64,000 nt of DNA, taken from Salegentibacter salegens. Lineage in GTDB: Bacteria; Bacteroidota; Bacteroidia; Flavobacteriales; Flavobacteriaceae. Positions 49,552 through 59,096 of the stretch are shown in pieces. The translations under genes were made by a program, and so were the position numbers. Under the pieces are notes generated by a model that saw only the letters and a list, made by a program, of their open reading frames with translations, had not been told where the DNA came from and searched no databases. Position 1 is the first letter of the stretch. Every line of letters begins with the position of its first letter. The stretch covers positions 3,348,001-3,412,000 of the forward strand of contig NZ_LT670848.1 in NCBI RefSeq assembly GCF_900142975.1, written 5' to 3'.

Positions 49552-50820
49552 ATGAATATGAGCATAATACTAAAAGCGGAAAATATTTCTAAGCAATACC
49601 GTTTGGGTACAGTTGGCACTGGTAGTTTACAACATGACCTTAACAGGTGGTGGCATAACATAAGGAGCAAAGAGGATCCTTATTTAAAAGTAGGCGGCGT
49701 AAATGACAGAAGCGTTAAAGCGAATGAAGATTATGTATGGGCGTTGCGAGATATAAATTTTGAAGTAAAGTCAGGAGAAGTTCTCGGTATTATTGGAAAA
49801 AACGGTGCCGGTAAATCCACCTTGCTGAAAATTCTTTCAAGAGTAACAGCGCCCACAACCGGTAGTATAAAAACTAGAGGTAGAATTGCCTCCTTACTGG
49901 AAGTAGGAACGGGATTTCATGGAGAACTTACCGGTAGGGAAAACATTTTTATGAATGGTGCAGTATTAGGAATGAACCGGGCAGAAATTAAATCTAAACT
50001 AGATGAGATCATTGCTTTCTCGGGTTGTGAGAAATATATAGACACTCCTGTAAAACGTTACAGTAGTGGGATGACCGTAAGATTAGGGTTTGCAGTAGCT
50101 GCTCACCTGGAACCGGAGATTTTAGTGGTAGATGAGGTATTGGCCGTTGGTGATGCCGAGTTTCAAAAAAAAGCTATTGGTAAGATGCAAGATCTTTCTT
50201 TGGGAGAAGGCAGAACAGTCCTTTTCGTGAGTCACAATATGGTTTCAGTTCAAAACTTGTGTACTAATTGCTTGGTTTTAGAGAATGGTTTAATTTCATT
50301 CTCTGGTAATACAGAAGATAGTATTAGGCACTATTTAGCAGATAAAAAAATTGAATATAATTTTTCAAAAAATAAGAGAAATGTCTCTAGCGATAAGGCT
50401 AGAATTAAAAATATGTTTTTTAAGAATCAGAAAGGAGAATTTATTTCTGTGATTATGTCTGGACAAAAAGTTTTTCTTGAAATAGAAATTGAAATTAAGA
50501 GTATTCTTGCTAATTTAGTTGTAGGCGTAGGTATTTATGATCAGAACAATATCCCTCAGTTCCATTGTTCCACTGAAACAATTTCCAAAAATTATGATGT
50601 TAAGAATTTGAATAGGATTTTCACCGCAAGGTTAGAAATTAGTAAATGGCCATTGAGTAAAGGAGAATTCTTCATTAATTCATATTTAAGAGAATCTGAT
50701 GAACTTCTTGAGCATATTGAAGAGTGTTTATGGTTAACTTCTAAAAAAGGAGATTTTTATAATACAGGAAAATTACCATCCTGGGATAAAGGTTTTTATT
50801 GTTCATATGACTGGAAATAA
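49552..50820 (+). CDS. wzt: Polysaccharide ABC exporter ATPase with C-terminal substrate domain (Wzt-like)
   Basis: A 422-aa exporter ATPase. The nucleotide-binding domain has Walker A IGKNGAGKST (81-90), the signature YSSGMTVRLGFAVA, Walker B ILVVDEVLAVGD and a switch His in VSHNMVS. A C-terminal beta-rich domain (about 258-422) resembles the glycan-recognition domain of E. coli O9a Wzt, which reads the terminal modification of the polymer. That fits the neighbouring FkbM methyltransferase. The end overlaps the pyruvyl transferase gene by 14 nt. Confidence 0.9.
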   Translation: MNMSIILKAENISKQYRLGTVGTGSLQHDLNRWWHNIRSKEDPYLKVGGVNDRSVKANEDYVWALRDINFEVKSGEVLGIIGKNGAGKSTLLKILSRVTAPTTGSIKTRGRIASLLEVGTGFHGELTGRENIFMNGAVLGMNRAEIKSKLDEIIAFSGCEKYIDTPVKRYSSGMTVRLGFAVAAHLEPEILVVDEVLAVGDAEFQKKAIGKMQDLSLGEGRTVLFVSHNMVSVQNLCTNCLVLENGLISFSGNTEDSIRHYLADKKIEYNFSKNKRNVSSDKARIKNMFFKNQKGEFISVIMSGQKVFLEIEIEIKSILANLVVGVGIYDQNNIPQFHCSTETISKNYDVKNLNRIFTARLEISKWPLSKGEFFINSYLRESDELLEHIEECLWLTSKKGDFYNTGKLPSWDKGFYCSYDWK

Positions 50821-51988
50821 AAAAATAGTACATTTTTTATCTGCCTCGGATCGCATTAATTATGGAGATCTCCTATTTCCTATAATTTTCGAATTCTATT
50901 CAAAAAATAATAACATTAAATTTTATAATTATGGGATTGTCAAAAGTGATTTATCTCATTTTGGTGCAGCTCCTACCAAATCCTACAGAATGTTTCAAAA
51001 AAATGTTCGAAAATACGGAGGGAATATTATTGTTGGAGGTGGGGAAGTTCTTTTTGTAGATTGGGGAACTTTATATGCTTTTATAAATTTTAATTATTCT
51101 AAACTTCTCTATTGGTATAGATATAGCAAATTTGAAAAAAGATATAATTTAACCAGATTTCTTCTGTCAAATGGAAAAGTATTTATACCATTCGCACCAA
51201 ATAAAAGTGAATTATCTACTAAGAAGGAAATAAAAATATTTTATAATGCCGTAGGGGGCACTTTTTTGAACTCAAGGTTGAAACAAACCTATAAATTTAA
51301 GGAAAGTCTTTTATCAGCTGATTATATCTCAGTAAGAGATAATCGGGTAAAGAAATCTCTTTCAGAGCATAATATTGATTCTATTGTTTCTCCAGATTCA
51401 GCAATATTTATTTCTAAAATTTTCTCCAAAGAGATTTTAAAAGATAAAATCTCATTTTCGCCAATAAAATTTAAGGATGATTATATCTTTCTTCAAATAG
51501 GTAAGCCTTATATACCCAAAGATATAGTCTTGTTTTCCAAAGATTTAATGAAAATATGCGCTGAATTAAATTGTAAAGTTATTTTATGTCCTATTGGTTT
51601 AGCACCAAGACATGAAGATGATGTTTTTCTCAGAAAACTTGCGAAAGAATCATACTTATTTGAATTTGTCATGCCTAATTCTCTATTTGATATTATGTTT
51701 TTAATTGCTAATTCTAAAATGTTTTTAGGAACAAGTTTACATGGCCTCATAACCGCTCAAAGTTTCGAGGTGCCTTTTATTCCTTTAGATAATAGAGTGA
51801 ATAAGGTTGAAGAATACTGTAAAACCTGGACTTATAAAAATATAGATTCATGTTTGCCATATACTGATTTGTCAAAAGTTGTAAAAATTTATAAAAATTG
51901 GGATTTTCAATCAGCTCACGCAGAAGTTGTAAAACAAATAAATCTTGTAACATTGAATTTTCAACAAATATTTAAAAATTTAGTTTAG
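50807..51988 (+). CDS. Polysaccharide pyruvyl transferase family protein
   Basis: A 393-aa GT-B-like protein of the CsaB/pyruvyltransferase family: IIVGGGEVLFVDWG near 74-87, a central DYISVRDNRVKKSLSEHNI segment and the C-terminal KMFLGTSLHGLITAQSFEVPFIPLD (about 304-328) with the conserved His-Gly. Family members transfer pyruvate from PEP to sugars as a ketal or act as related transferases. It overlaps wzt by 14 nt. Confidence 0.87.
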   Translation: MTGNKKIVHFLSASDRINYGDLLFPIIFEFYSKNNNIKFYNYGIVKSDLSHFGAAPTKSYRMFQKNVRKYGGNIIVGGGEVLFVDWGTLYAFINFNYSKLLYWYRYSKFEKRYNLTRFLLSNGKVFIPFAPNKSELSTKKEIKIFYNAVGGTFLNSRLKQTYKFKESLLSADYISVRDNRVKKSLSEHNIDSIVSPDSAIFISKIFSKEILKDKISFSPIKFKDDYIFLQIGKPYIPKDIVLFSKDLMKICAELNCKVILCPIGLAPRHEDDVFLRKLAKESYLFEFVMPNSLFDIMFLIANSKMFLGTSLHGLITAQSFEVPFIPLDNRVNKVEEYCKTWTYKNIDSCLPYTDLSKVVKIYKNWDFQSAHAEVVKQINLVTLNFQQIFKNLV

Positions 51989-52074
51989 ATCTATTATTTT
52001 TAAGATTCTTTGAAATAAAGTGACATTTTTATCGACTCCTTCAATTCTTTTAATTTTAGTAGCATAAGTATATA

Positions 52075-52935
52075 ATGAAATTTTTAGTTTCCATCTGCAT
52101 TCCAACATATAATGGTGTTCCATTTTTACAGGAAGCTTTAGATTCTATAAATCAACAAACATATAGAAATATAGAAGTCATTATTAGTGACGATGCTTCT
52201 AATGATCAGACTTTAGAAATAGTCCAAGATTTTAAAGCAAAAGCTATCTTTCCTGTTTATATATATCACCACAAACCAAAGGGAATTGGTGCTAACTGGA
52301 ATAACTGTATAAAAAAAGCAAATGGGAAATATATTAAGTTTCTTTTTCAGGATGATGTTTTATTACCCAATTGTATTGAAGAGCAAATAAAAGTTTTCAA
52401 AAATTATAAAAATATTGGATTAGTTAGTTCAAAACGTGAATTTATAATTGAAAAAAATGTTTCAACTGAAATTCTGCAATGGGCCGACTTGTTTAAGGAT
52501 TTACAAGTTAACCTTAAATTTCAGGATAATATTATCTCATTTTTAAAAAATGATTTTTTAAAGAGCGAAGAGTTTCAGCGATATCCTTATAACAAAATTG
52601 GTGAGCCAAGTGTGGTTTTATTCCCTAAGTCAATAGTAGAAAAAATAGGATACTTTAGAGAAGATATGGTTCAAATTTTAGATTATGAATTTTACTATCG
52701 TATTTTACGCTTTAAAAAAATAGCTATTATTAATAAACCTTTGGTGAAATTTCGACTTCATAAACAACAAACCACCAATTTAAACAGAAATAAATTAATT
52801 CATGATGATAAACTCTTCGATAAAGTTTTATACGATAAGTTCTTTTTCTATTTGAATAAAAAAGAAAAAAAGAGATTGTTAAAACTGTTTAGACCTCGTT
52901 TATATAAAATTCTGAAAAAGATCAATTTTTATTAA
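52075..52935 (+). CDS. Glycosyltransferase family 2
   Basis: A 286-aa GT-A enzyme: KFLVSICIPTYNGVPFLQEALDSINQQTY, then VIISDDASNDQTLEIV, the metal-binding KFLFQDDVLLP (near 95-105) and C-terminal DYEFYYRI. Donor and acceptor cannot be named. The next gene starts directly at its stop. Confidence 0.9.
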   Translation: MKFLVSICIPTYNGVPFLQEALDSINQQTYRNIEVIISDDASNDQTLEIVQDFKAKAIFPVYIYHHKPKGIGANWNNCIKKANGKYIKFLFQDDVLLPNCIEEQIKVFKNYKNIGLVSSKREFIIEKNVSTEILQWADLFKDLQVNLKFQDNIISFLKNDFLKSEEFQRYPYNKIGEPSVVLFPKSIVEKIGYFREDMVQILDYEFYYRILRFKKIAIINKPLVKFRLHKQQTTNLNRNKLIHDDKLFDKVLYDKFFFYLNKKEKKRLLKLFRPRLYKILKKINFY

Positions 52936-53880
52936 ATGAATTATTCTCCTAAAGTCACTGTAATTTTACCTAATTTCAATCACTCTCAATTTTTAGAACA
53001 ACGGTTGGAGACTATATTTAATCAAACGTTTCAGGATTTTGAGGTAATATTATTAGATGATGCTTCTTCAGATAATAGTCTTTCTATTTTAGAAAAATAT
53101 AAAGAAAACTCGAAGGTTTCTCACTTCGTGATCAATGAGCGAAACTTAGGAAGTCCTTTTAAACAATGGCAAAAAGGAATATCACTGGCTAAAGGAGAGT
53201 ATATTTGGATTGCTGAGAGTGATGATTATTGCGAATTAGAGTTTTTAGAAAAAATCTTTCAGTTAAAAAGTTCTTCCCGGAAAGATTTAGGCTTAATTTA
53301 TTGTCAGTCTGTTGATGTAGATGAAAACGGAAACTCAATAAAAAGCCGGATAAATTATACATCCAATTTTGTTCTTAACATTTGGAAAAATGATTTTTCG
53401 TTATATGGCAGAAAATTTATAGAAACCTATTTAAAAACCAAAAATGTTATTCCAAATGCCAGCGCAGTTGTTTTTAAAAAATCTCTGGTAAAAGATTCAT
53501 TTTTTTCAATTAGAATGCTCAATATGAAAATGTGTGGAGATTGGCTTTTTTGGTGTCAGATTTTGCCGAATACGAATGTTGGATTTTTAGCGCAAAATTT
53601 AAATTATTTCAGAAATCATACCACGGTCACAAGAAATCATAAAACTAGAGACCTGAAAAAACGAAGGTTAATTGAAGAAAGCTATATTCGTAAGAAGTTA
53701 TGCAAAAAGGCTATTCTACAATCACAGGAAAAAAATAAACTATATCAATCCTGGTTTCAATTACATAGCTTTAGCGAGATCTTTTTTTTTGGTTTTTATA
53801 AAGTCGTGATAGAAAAGAGTGATTATATTAGCTTTTTAACGTCTTTTGTGAAATTTAAATTAAATAACTACCGCAATTAA
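52936..53880 (+). CDS. Glycosyltransferase family 2
   Basis: A 314-aa GT-A enzyme: KVTVILPNFNHSQFLEQRLETIFNQTFQDFEVILLDDASSDNSLSIL at the N-terminus, WIAESDDYCE (near 91-100) as the DXD-equivalent, and CGDWLFWCQI near 204. It directly follows the previous GT2 gene and is 1 nt before a GT4 gene. Confidence 0.9.
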   Translation: MNYSPKVTVILPNFNHSQFLEQRLETIFNQTFQDFEVILLDDASSDNSLSILEKYKENSKVSHFVINERNLGSPFKQWQKGISLAKGEYIWIAESDDYCELEFLEKIFQLKSSSRKDLGLIYCQSVDVDENGNSIKSRINYTSNFVLNIWKNDFSLYGRKFIETYLKTKNVIPNASAVVFKKSLVKDSFFSIRMLNMKMCGDWLFWCQILPNTNVGFLAQNLNYFRNHTTVTRNHKTRDLKKRRLIEESYIRKKLCKKAILQSQEKNKLYQSWFQLHSFSEIFFFGFYKVVIEKSDYISFLTSFVKFKLNNYRN

Positions 53881-53881
53881 A

Positions 53882-54997
53882 ATGAACATTGCTATCATCT
53901 CTCCTTCTACGAACGCTTACTCTGAAACGTTTATTCGGGCTCACAAGGAAAGACTTAGAGGGAATATCTTCTTTTATTATGGAACTCCGGAAGAATTCTA
54001 CCTGGAAAATCATGGTTCCATAAATTACAACCTAAAGAAAATTTTATATAAGGCTAAACGAAAGCTTTACAGTAATAATTATAAATGGTTTTACGAACGT
54101 TTATTCATTGACTCTTTTAAAAAAAATAAGATAGATGTTGTTCTTGCTGAATTTGGGGATGTGGCACATAAATTTATCAATCCCATAAGGGAACTTAAAC
54201 TTCCTCTTATAGTTCATTTTCACGGAAGAGATGCAACTGTAAATAATATTATTGAAAAGAGTAACAATTATATGCAGGTTTTTAAAACTGCTAATTATGT
54301 TATAGCAGTTTCGAATAAGATGTATAATGATCTCCTGGCATTAGGCTGCCCTGAAGAAAAATTAGTTTATAATGTTTATGGACCTGATGAAGAATTCTTT
54401 TCAGTTAGGCCAGAATTTTCCAAATTCCAGTTTATCTCGATAGGCAGGTTTGTAGATAAAAAAGCGCCATATTACCTGATCCTATCTTTTTTAAAAGTCT
54501 TAGAACAATTTCCGGACACAAAATTATTAATGGCCGGAGAAGGGCCTCTGAAAGAAACTTGTGAGAATCTTGTACAATATTATAATTTGGAGAATTCAAT
54601 TAAATTTTTAGGAATAATAACTCCTGAAAATTACCGGAAATATCTCTCTGAATCTATCGCTTTGGTCCAACATTCCATACAGGCTAAAAACGGGGATTGT
54701 GAAGGAACACCCTTAGCAATTTTAGAGGCAAATGCGGCCGGAATTCCTGTAATTTCGACTCTACATGGCGGTATTCCCGATGTGGTTATAGAAGCAGAAA
54801 CGGGTTACCTTGTGGAGGAACACGATGTTATAGGAATGGCTCAGAAAATGATTGAAACCCTTAAGAATGTGCCAAAAGCCAAGGTCTTAGGTGATATGGG
54901 GAGAAAGAATATATCAAATAATTTCACCCTTGAAAGACATATAAGAGTTTTAGATGAACTAATTTCTAAAGTATATAACCTAGAAAGATCTGAGTGA
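53882..54997 (+). CDS. Glycosyltransferase family 4 (GT-B)
   Basis: A 371-aa GT4: N-terminal acceptor domain with VHFHGRDATVNN, then FQFISIGRFVDKKAPYYLILSFLKVLEQFPDTKLLMAGEGPL and the C-terminal donor motif EGTPLAILEANAAGIPVISTLHGGIPDVV (about 280-308) with the E-x7-E pattern. Sugar specificity is unknown. The C-terminal half resembles the GT4 at 61112. Confidence 0.92.
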   Translation: MNIAIISPSTNAYSETFIRAHKERLRGNIFFYYGTPEEFYLENHGSINYNLKKILYKAKRKLYSNNYKWFYERLFIDSFKKNKIDVVLAEFGDVAHKFINPIRELKLPLIVHFHGRDATVNNIIEKSNNYMQVFKTANYVIAVSNKMYNDLLALGCPEEKLVYNVYGPDEEFFSVRPEFSKFQFISIGRFVDKKAPYYLILSFLKVLEQFPDTKLLMAGEGPLKETCENLVQYYNLENSIKFLGIITPENYRKYLSESIALVQHSIQAKNGDCEGTPLAILEANAAGIPVISTLHGGIPDVVIEAETGYLVEEHDVIGMAQKMIETLKNVPKAKVLGDMGRKNISNNFTLERHIRVLDELISKVYNLERSE

Positions 54998-55223
54998 TTT
55001 TTCTGATTTAGTACCTTAAATATGTATTTTCGTTTTAAAGTTTAGAATCCAGAGTTTATGACCGGGAAAGATGAAAAACCTCTTGTTTCTATTATAATCC
55101 CAACTTATAACAGGGCTCATTTAATTAAGGAAACGCTTGATTCTGTTCTCGCACAAACATATAAGTGCTGGGAAGCGATTATAGTTGATGATGGTTCTAC
55201 CGATGAGACCAGCCTGATTATAA

Positions 55224-55231
55224 ATAGATAT
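55224..55231 (+). repeat. Target-site duplication, left side of IS1595 copy 2
   Basis: ATAGATAT, repeated exactly at 56281-56288. Confidence 0.92.
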
Positions 55232-55233
55232 GG

Positions 55234-56229
55234 CTAAGTTCTAATTAGCATATTGAATAGTTGTTGTTTGTACTCGTACCATGCGCTATTTGAAGCAAAG
55301 GCAATGGCTGTAACTGTTGCCATTTTACTGGTTGAGTTCTTGATTTTTTCAAGTACCAAGAACCAATTCAAGTAATTCTGTAAGTATTTTGTAGCTACCC
55401 CATTGAAAGAATCCATGAACTTTCTCAATCTCATATCCATATTGTTTACATTCTGGACATGGTACACCTTATCTACGGTTCGCTGTCCCTTTGAGGTGTT
55501 GAACTTTTTATGGGCAATTGTGTTGGCTTTTGCAAAAGCACCATAACTTCTATGGCTGTCGCTGCAGAGTACGTCAGCTTTATCAAGTTTCCCTTTAAGT
55601 ATTCTATTCAGATCCTCTTTACTGATACGACCTCTTGTGGCCACTTTAAAGTCTTTGTTTCCAGATCTATCACAAGTTGCCACTACAGCTACTTTTTCAT
55701 CACTTATGCCTGCTTTGCTTGCTTTTTCTCCTCGCATTTTCGGTTTTCTACCTAAATGACGTCCTCCTTTTTCTGAGTAGGCAAAGAACAGGTCATCGCT
55801 TTCGACTATGCCCTGAAACTCTTCTACCGAAACACTGGAAAATGACGTGAGCAATTTATGTCTCCAATCAAAGGACGTTTGAATTGATATCTCCGTCTCT
55901 TCTGCACTTTTCCTGATACTGTAGCCCGACAACAAACAGTATAAATACCGATTTAACTTCTCTTTCTTTTTTATATTATACCAAAACTTACCTGTGGTCT
56001 CACTGAAATTCTTCTTACAGCCATTGCAAACATAGCGTTGAACGCCTTTGAGCTTGCCATTGGCACGAACACGCTTTTCTGAGCAATGAGGACAGGTAAC
56101 TGCTTTTGCCTCGTTGCTGTCCTTTACTTCACTTTCTTGCAAAGACAATGATAGCAACGAAGCCACTATCTCTTGTTGAACAGTCGCTGGACTATTAACG
56201 AAAAAATCCCTGAAATCTGAAGGTATCAT
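55234..56229 (-). CDS. IS1595-family (ISXO2-like) transposase, copy 2
   Basis: Identical 331-aa protein to copy 1: zinc ribbon CPHCSEKRVRANG...CNGCKKNF and ISXO2 catalytic domain with VESDDLFFAY and CSDSHRSYG. Intact and probably mobile. Confidence 0.95.
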   Translation of the reverse strand: MIPSDFRDFFVNSPATVQQEIVASLLSLSLQESEVKDSNEAKAVTCPHCSEKRVRANGKLKGVQRYVCNGCKKNFSETTGKFWYNIKKKEKLNRYLYCLLSGYSIRKSAEETEISIQTSFDWRHKLLTSFSSVSVEEFQGIVESDDLFFAYSEKGGRHLGRKPKMRGEKASKAGISDEKVAVVATCDRSGNKDFKVATRGRISKEDLNRILKGKLDKADVLCSDSHRSYGAFAKANTIAHKKFNTSKGQRTVDKVYHVQNVNNMDMRLRKFMDSFNGVATKYLQNYLNWFLVLEKIKNSTSKMATVTAIAFASNSAWYEYKQQLFNMLIRT

Positions 56230-56246
56230 ATCTATATAGTTTTACA

Positions 56247-56277
56247 CAAATATAAGACATATTCATCTTAGAACAAA
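56247..56277 (-). promoter_or_regulatory. Transposase promoter of IS1595 copy 2
   Basis: The mirror image of 26682-26712: on the minus strand TTTG, 19 nt, TATATTTG. Confidence 0.7.
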
Positions 56278-56280
56278 GCT

Positions 56281-56288
56281 ATAGATAT
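56281..56288 (+). repeat. Target-site duplication, right side of IS1595 copy 2
   Basis: ATAGATAT, identical to 55224-55231. Confidence 0.92.
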
Positions 56289-57097
56289 TTAAAAAAGGAT
56301 AACCGGTTTAAATTTTTAAAAAGACCCGAGACATATATCAAAGGTGCACCGTCCTGTAGAAACTATGGGTTTGAAAATTCAAAGGGACAATTTATTAATT
56401 ATCTAGATTCTGATGACCTGCTATCTTCTAAGAAAATTGAAAGCCAGGTTCAAGCGTTAAAAAGCTGTTCAGGGTTGATTGTGGCATGTTGCAGCTGGGG
56501 ACTTTTTTCGATTAATCCTGAAAAGGAATTTGACGAAAAATTTTTACCCTATGAAGATAAGATATATACACCTTTTAATTTTTTTAAAAATTTAGGCGAG
56601 GCAAATACCTATATTCCACCTCACTGTTATTTAGTGCCAAGAGAAATTATTATAAGGTCTGGAGGTTGGATTGAAGATTTGCAAAATAACCAGGATGGGG
56701 AATTTTTCGTTCGAGTCCTGTTACGCTCAAAGGGAATACGTTTTGTAAAAAATACTAAAGTATACTATAGGAATTCTACGGGTGATAATGTTAGTGCTTA
56801 CTCTAGTTCGGAAAAGGTTGATAGTGTTGTGAGGAGCTGGCATTTAATAGAATCTAATTTATTGGAAGAATTTAAAATGCAAAACTTTAAATATGTTGAG
56901 GCATCCAAAAATCGCCTATTTCAAAATATTCTTTGGGAGAATCCAGAATTAGTTAATAATCATCCAAAGTTTTTTCGAGACCAACTAAGGAGAAGACGGT
57001 TGGCAGAAATATACAAACCTTTTTTGAAGTTGCAAAGAATATTTAAAAGGGCTATTTCAAAGTTGATAGGTCTGCTGAAAAAAAAAATTTCTAGCTT

Positions 57098-58150
57098 ATG
57101 AAGATATTCATCCCAGGCCAAAAAAATGCAAACCCTTTCTTTGAGGAAATAAGCATTCACTCTCAACACGAATTTATATATGGACATTATTCTAAATTTA
57201 ATTCTAAAATTTTTGATGGTATTATTATTCAATGGCCTGAAAGTATTCTAGACTGGGTTGACCCTTCTGTGGAGAAATTAAATTTTCTAAAAAAAGTTTT
57301 AACAAGATGGAAAAGTCAGGTTAAATTAATATATATCGTCCATAATAAAAAAAGCCATTCTTCCAGCGATATAGAATATAAACATCTTTACGAAATTGTT
57401 GAGACAAAATGTGATATTATGATCCATTTTGGCCTATTTAGTCAGAAGTTATTTTCTACAAAATATCCATTAAAAGAACATTTTATTATCCCTCACCCAT
57501 TATATAGACACTATGCAAAGAGGATGGATAAATTAGAAGCCAGGAGAAAATTGGGCATAAAAGAAGATTCCCTGGTTTTAATTGCCCCTGGAAAAATAAG
57601 AAATAAGAATGAAGGAAAGTTAGTTTTAAATGCATTTGATAAGCTAAAAAGAGCAAACAAAAAATTATTGGTTCCTTATATGTATCGCAGGGAAATCCCT
57701 TTAAAATTTCCTGGACGGCATCGATTAAAGTCATGGGTGGATGTCAAAAGGATGATTGAGAATTTGTTTAATCCACGTTTTAAAAAGAGCGAAATTATAG
57801 TGGATTACTTTCATAAAAATTTTGAAGATTTATCAATTTGGATGTCAGCAGCAGATGTTGTATTTATTTCACGGATAAATAATCTGAATTCTGGAATTTT
57901 ATTTTTAGGAATAAGCTTTAATAAAATAATTGTTGGTCCCTCCACGGGGAATATTCGCGAAGTACTGGATTTTTTTGAATTTCCTAAATTTGATCCACTT
58001 TTATCACAAAGTGTATTTATTGCATTAGAACTTGGATGTAAACAATTTTTAGAATCAAAGAAAATAGATAAAAATAAATTAAGTTTATATGAGCCTGATA
58101 ATGTCGCTGAGAAATGGGATGTTTTAATTTCCAAAGCTTTTGCTAAATAA
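57098..58150 (+). CDS. Putative GT-B glycosyltransferase
   Basis: A 350-aa protein without a clear Pfam-style signature to my reading, but with GT-B-like logic: IIIQWPESILDW, LIYIVHNKKSHSS (acceptor-domain loop), FIIPHPLYRHY, a linker KLGIKEDSLVLIAPGKIRNKNEGKLVLNAFDKL, and the C-terminal IWMSAADVVFISRINNLNSGILFLGISFNKIIVGPSTGNIREVL. It overlaps the broken GT2 by 4 nt, so its translation may suffer from the IS insertion upstream. Confidence 0.7.
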   Translation: MKIFIPGQKNANPFFEEISIHSQHEFIYGHYSKFNSKIFDGIIIQWPESILDWVDPSVEKLNFLKKVLTRWKSQVKLIYIVHNKKSHSSSDIEYKHLYEIVETKCDIMIHFGLFSQKLFSTKYPLKEHFIIPHPLYRHYAKRMDKLEARRKLGIKEDSLVLIAPGKIRNKNEGKLVLNAFDKLKRANKKLLVPYMYRREIPLKFPGRHRLKSWVDVKRMIENLFNPRFKKSEIIVDYFHKNFEDLSIWMSAADVVFISRINNLNSGILFLGISFNKIIVGPSTGNIREVLDFFEFPKFDPLLSQSVFIALELGCKQFLESKKIDKNKLSLYEPDNVAEKWDVLISKAFAK

Positions 58151-58160
58151 CACTTTCTAA

Positions 58161-59096
58161 ATGTTAGTTTCCATAATAATACCTGTATATAATCGAGAAA
58201 ATTTAATTAGGGAAACTTTAAATTCAGTTTTAACTCAAACTTTCGAAAACTGGGAATGTATAATTGTCGATGACGGTTCTACAGATGAAACTTTAAAAGT
58301 CATTAATTCTTTTAAAAGGAAAGATTCTAGGTTCAGAGATTTTGAACGACCTGTAGATTTAAACAAAGGAGCAAATGCCTGTCGCAATTTTGGTTTTAAA
58401 AAATCATCTGGAGAATATATAATCTGGTTTGATAGTGATGATCTTTTGACCCCATATCATATTGAAAAAAAAGTTGAAGCCCTTGAAGAAGAAAGGCTGG
58501 ATTTCGTGGTGGCCAGAACCCAGAATTTTGAGAGGAATAAATTGCATGAGCCTTATGTGTATGATAAGAAAGATTACGGGATTAAAGCTTCAGATTTTAT
58601 CTTGCTTAAGATTCACTGGTATACCTATGATGTGATGCTTAGAAGGGAAATAGCCAGGAAAATTAGTTGGAATGAAAAAATGAAATCCTGGCAGGACTAT
58701 AATTATTTCTGTAAAATGTTGCTGGTTTCGGAAAATGGAAAATATTTAGATGAAATCTTAACTTATAGAAGGTTACATTCCAGGTCTATTCAAAAGCAGC
58801 TTACCAAGAATCCTCAGACTTTTAATCAAGAACTCCTTGAGAATCGTTTACTTACATATAAGGACATTTCAGCCGACATAGATACCTATACACAAAAAGA
58901 ACTAATTTTCGGGATGATGAATATTTGCCTGGATCTATCTAAATTTAGAATAAGATCTAATTACTTCAAAGATGTTGGACAGATCGTAAAAGACAAGTTA
59001 GGAAGAACATCAAATTATAATTTTAATGCAGCTCTGGTTATGGGGTTTATTTTCAATAAAGGACATTATTTTTTGAATAAAGCTAAACGGCGGTAA
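58161..59096 (+). CDS. Glycosyltransferase family 2
   Basis: A 311-aa GT-A enzyme: VSIIIPVYNRENLIRETLNSVLTQTFENWECIIVDDGSTDET at the N-terminus, IIWFDSDDLLTP (near 90-101) as the metal motif, and MKSWQDYNYFCKML. It is closely similar along its N-terminal half to the broken GT2 at 55058 and could be a functional substitute. Convergent with the GT14 gene, whose end is adjacent. Confidence 0.9.
   Translation: MLVSIIIPVYNRENLIRETLNSVLTQTFENWECIIVDDGSTDETLKVINSFKRKDSRFRDFERPVDLNKGANACRNFGFKKSSGEYIIWFDSDDLLTPYHIEKKVEALEEERLDFVVARTQNFERNKLHEPYVYDKKDYGIKASDFILLKIHWYTYDVMLRREIARKISWNEKMKSWQDYNYFCKMLLVSENGKYLDEILTYRRLHSRSIQKQLTKNPQTFNQELLENRLLTYKDISADIDTYTQKELIFGMMNICLDLSKFRIRSNYFKDVGQIVKDKLGRTSNYNFNAALVMGFIFNKGHYFLNKAKRR

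Larger units (their letters stand above)
55232..56280 (-). mobile_element. IS1595-family element, copy 2, 1049 bp, inverted relative to copy 1
   Basis: Same length and ends as copy 1 (26679-27727), opposite orientation, with an exact 8-bp target duplication. The transposase is identical in protein sequence, and the nucleotide stretches I compared are identical. Confidence 0.94.
55058..57101 (+). pseudogene. Glycosyltransferase family 2, split by inverted IS1595 copy 2
   Basis: The first 58 codons (55058-55231) encode VSIIIPTYNRAHLIKETLDSVLAQTY and VDDGSTDET. The rest resumes at 56289 with LKKDNRFKFLKRPETYIKG, then the NYLDSDDLL metal motif. Removing the IS and one TSD restores a continuous 328-aa frame (...LIINRYLKKDN...). 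The downstream fragment has an open frame from 56475 but lacks the nucleotide-binding half, so activity is not expected. It is a close paralogue of the intact GT2 at 58161. Confidence 0.92.
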
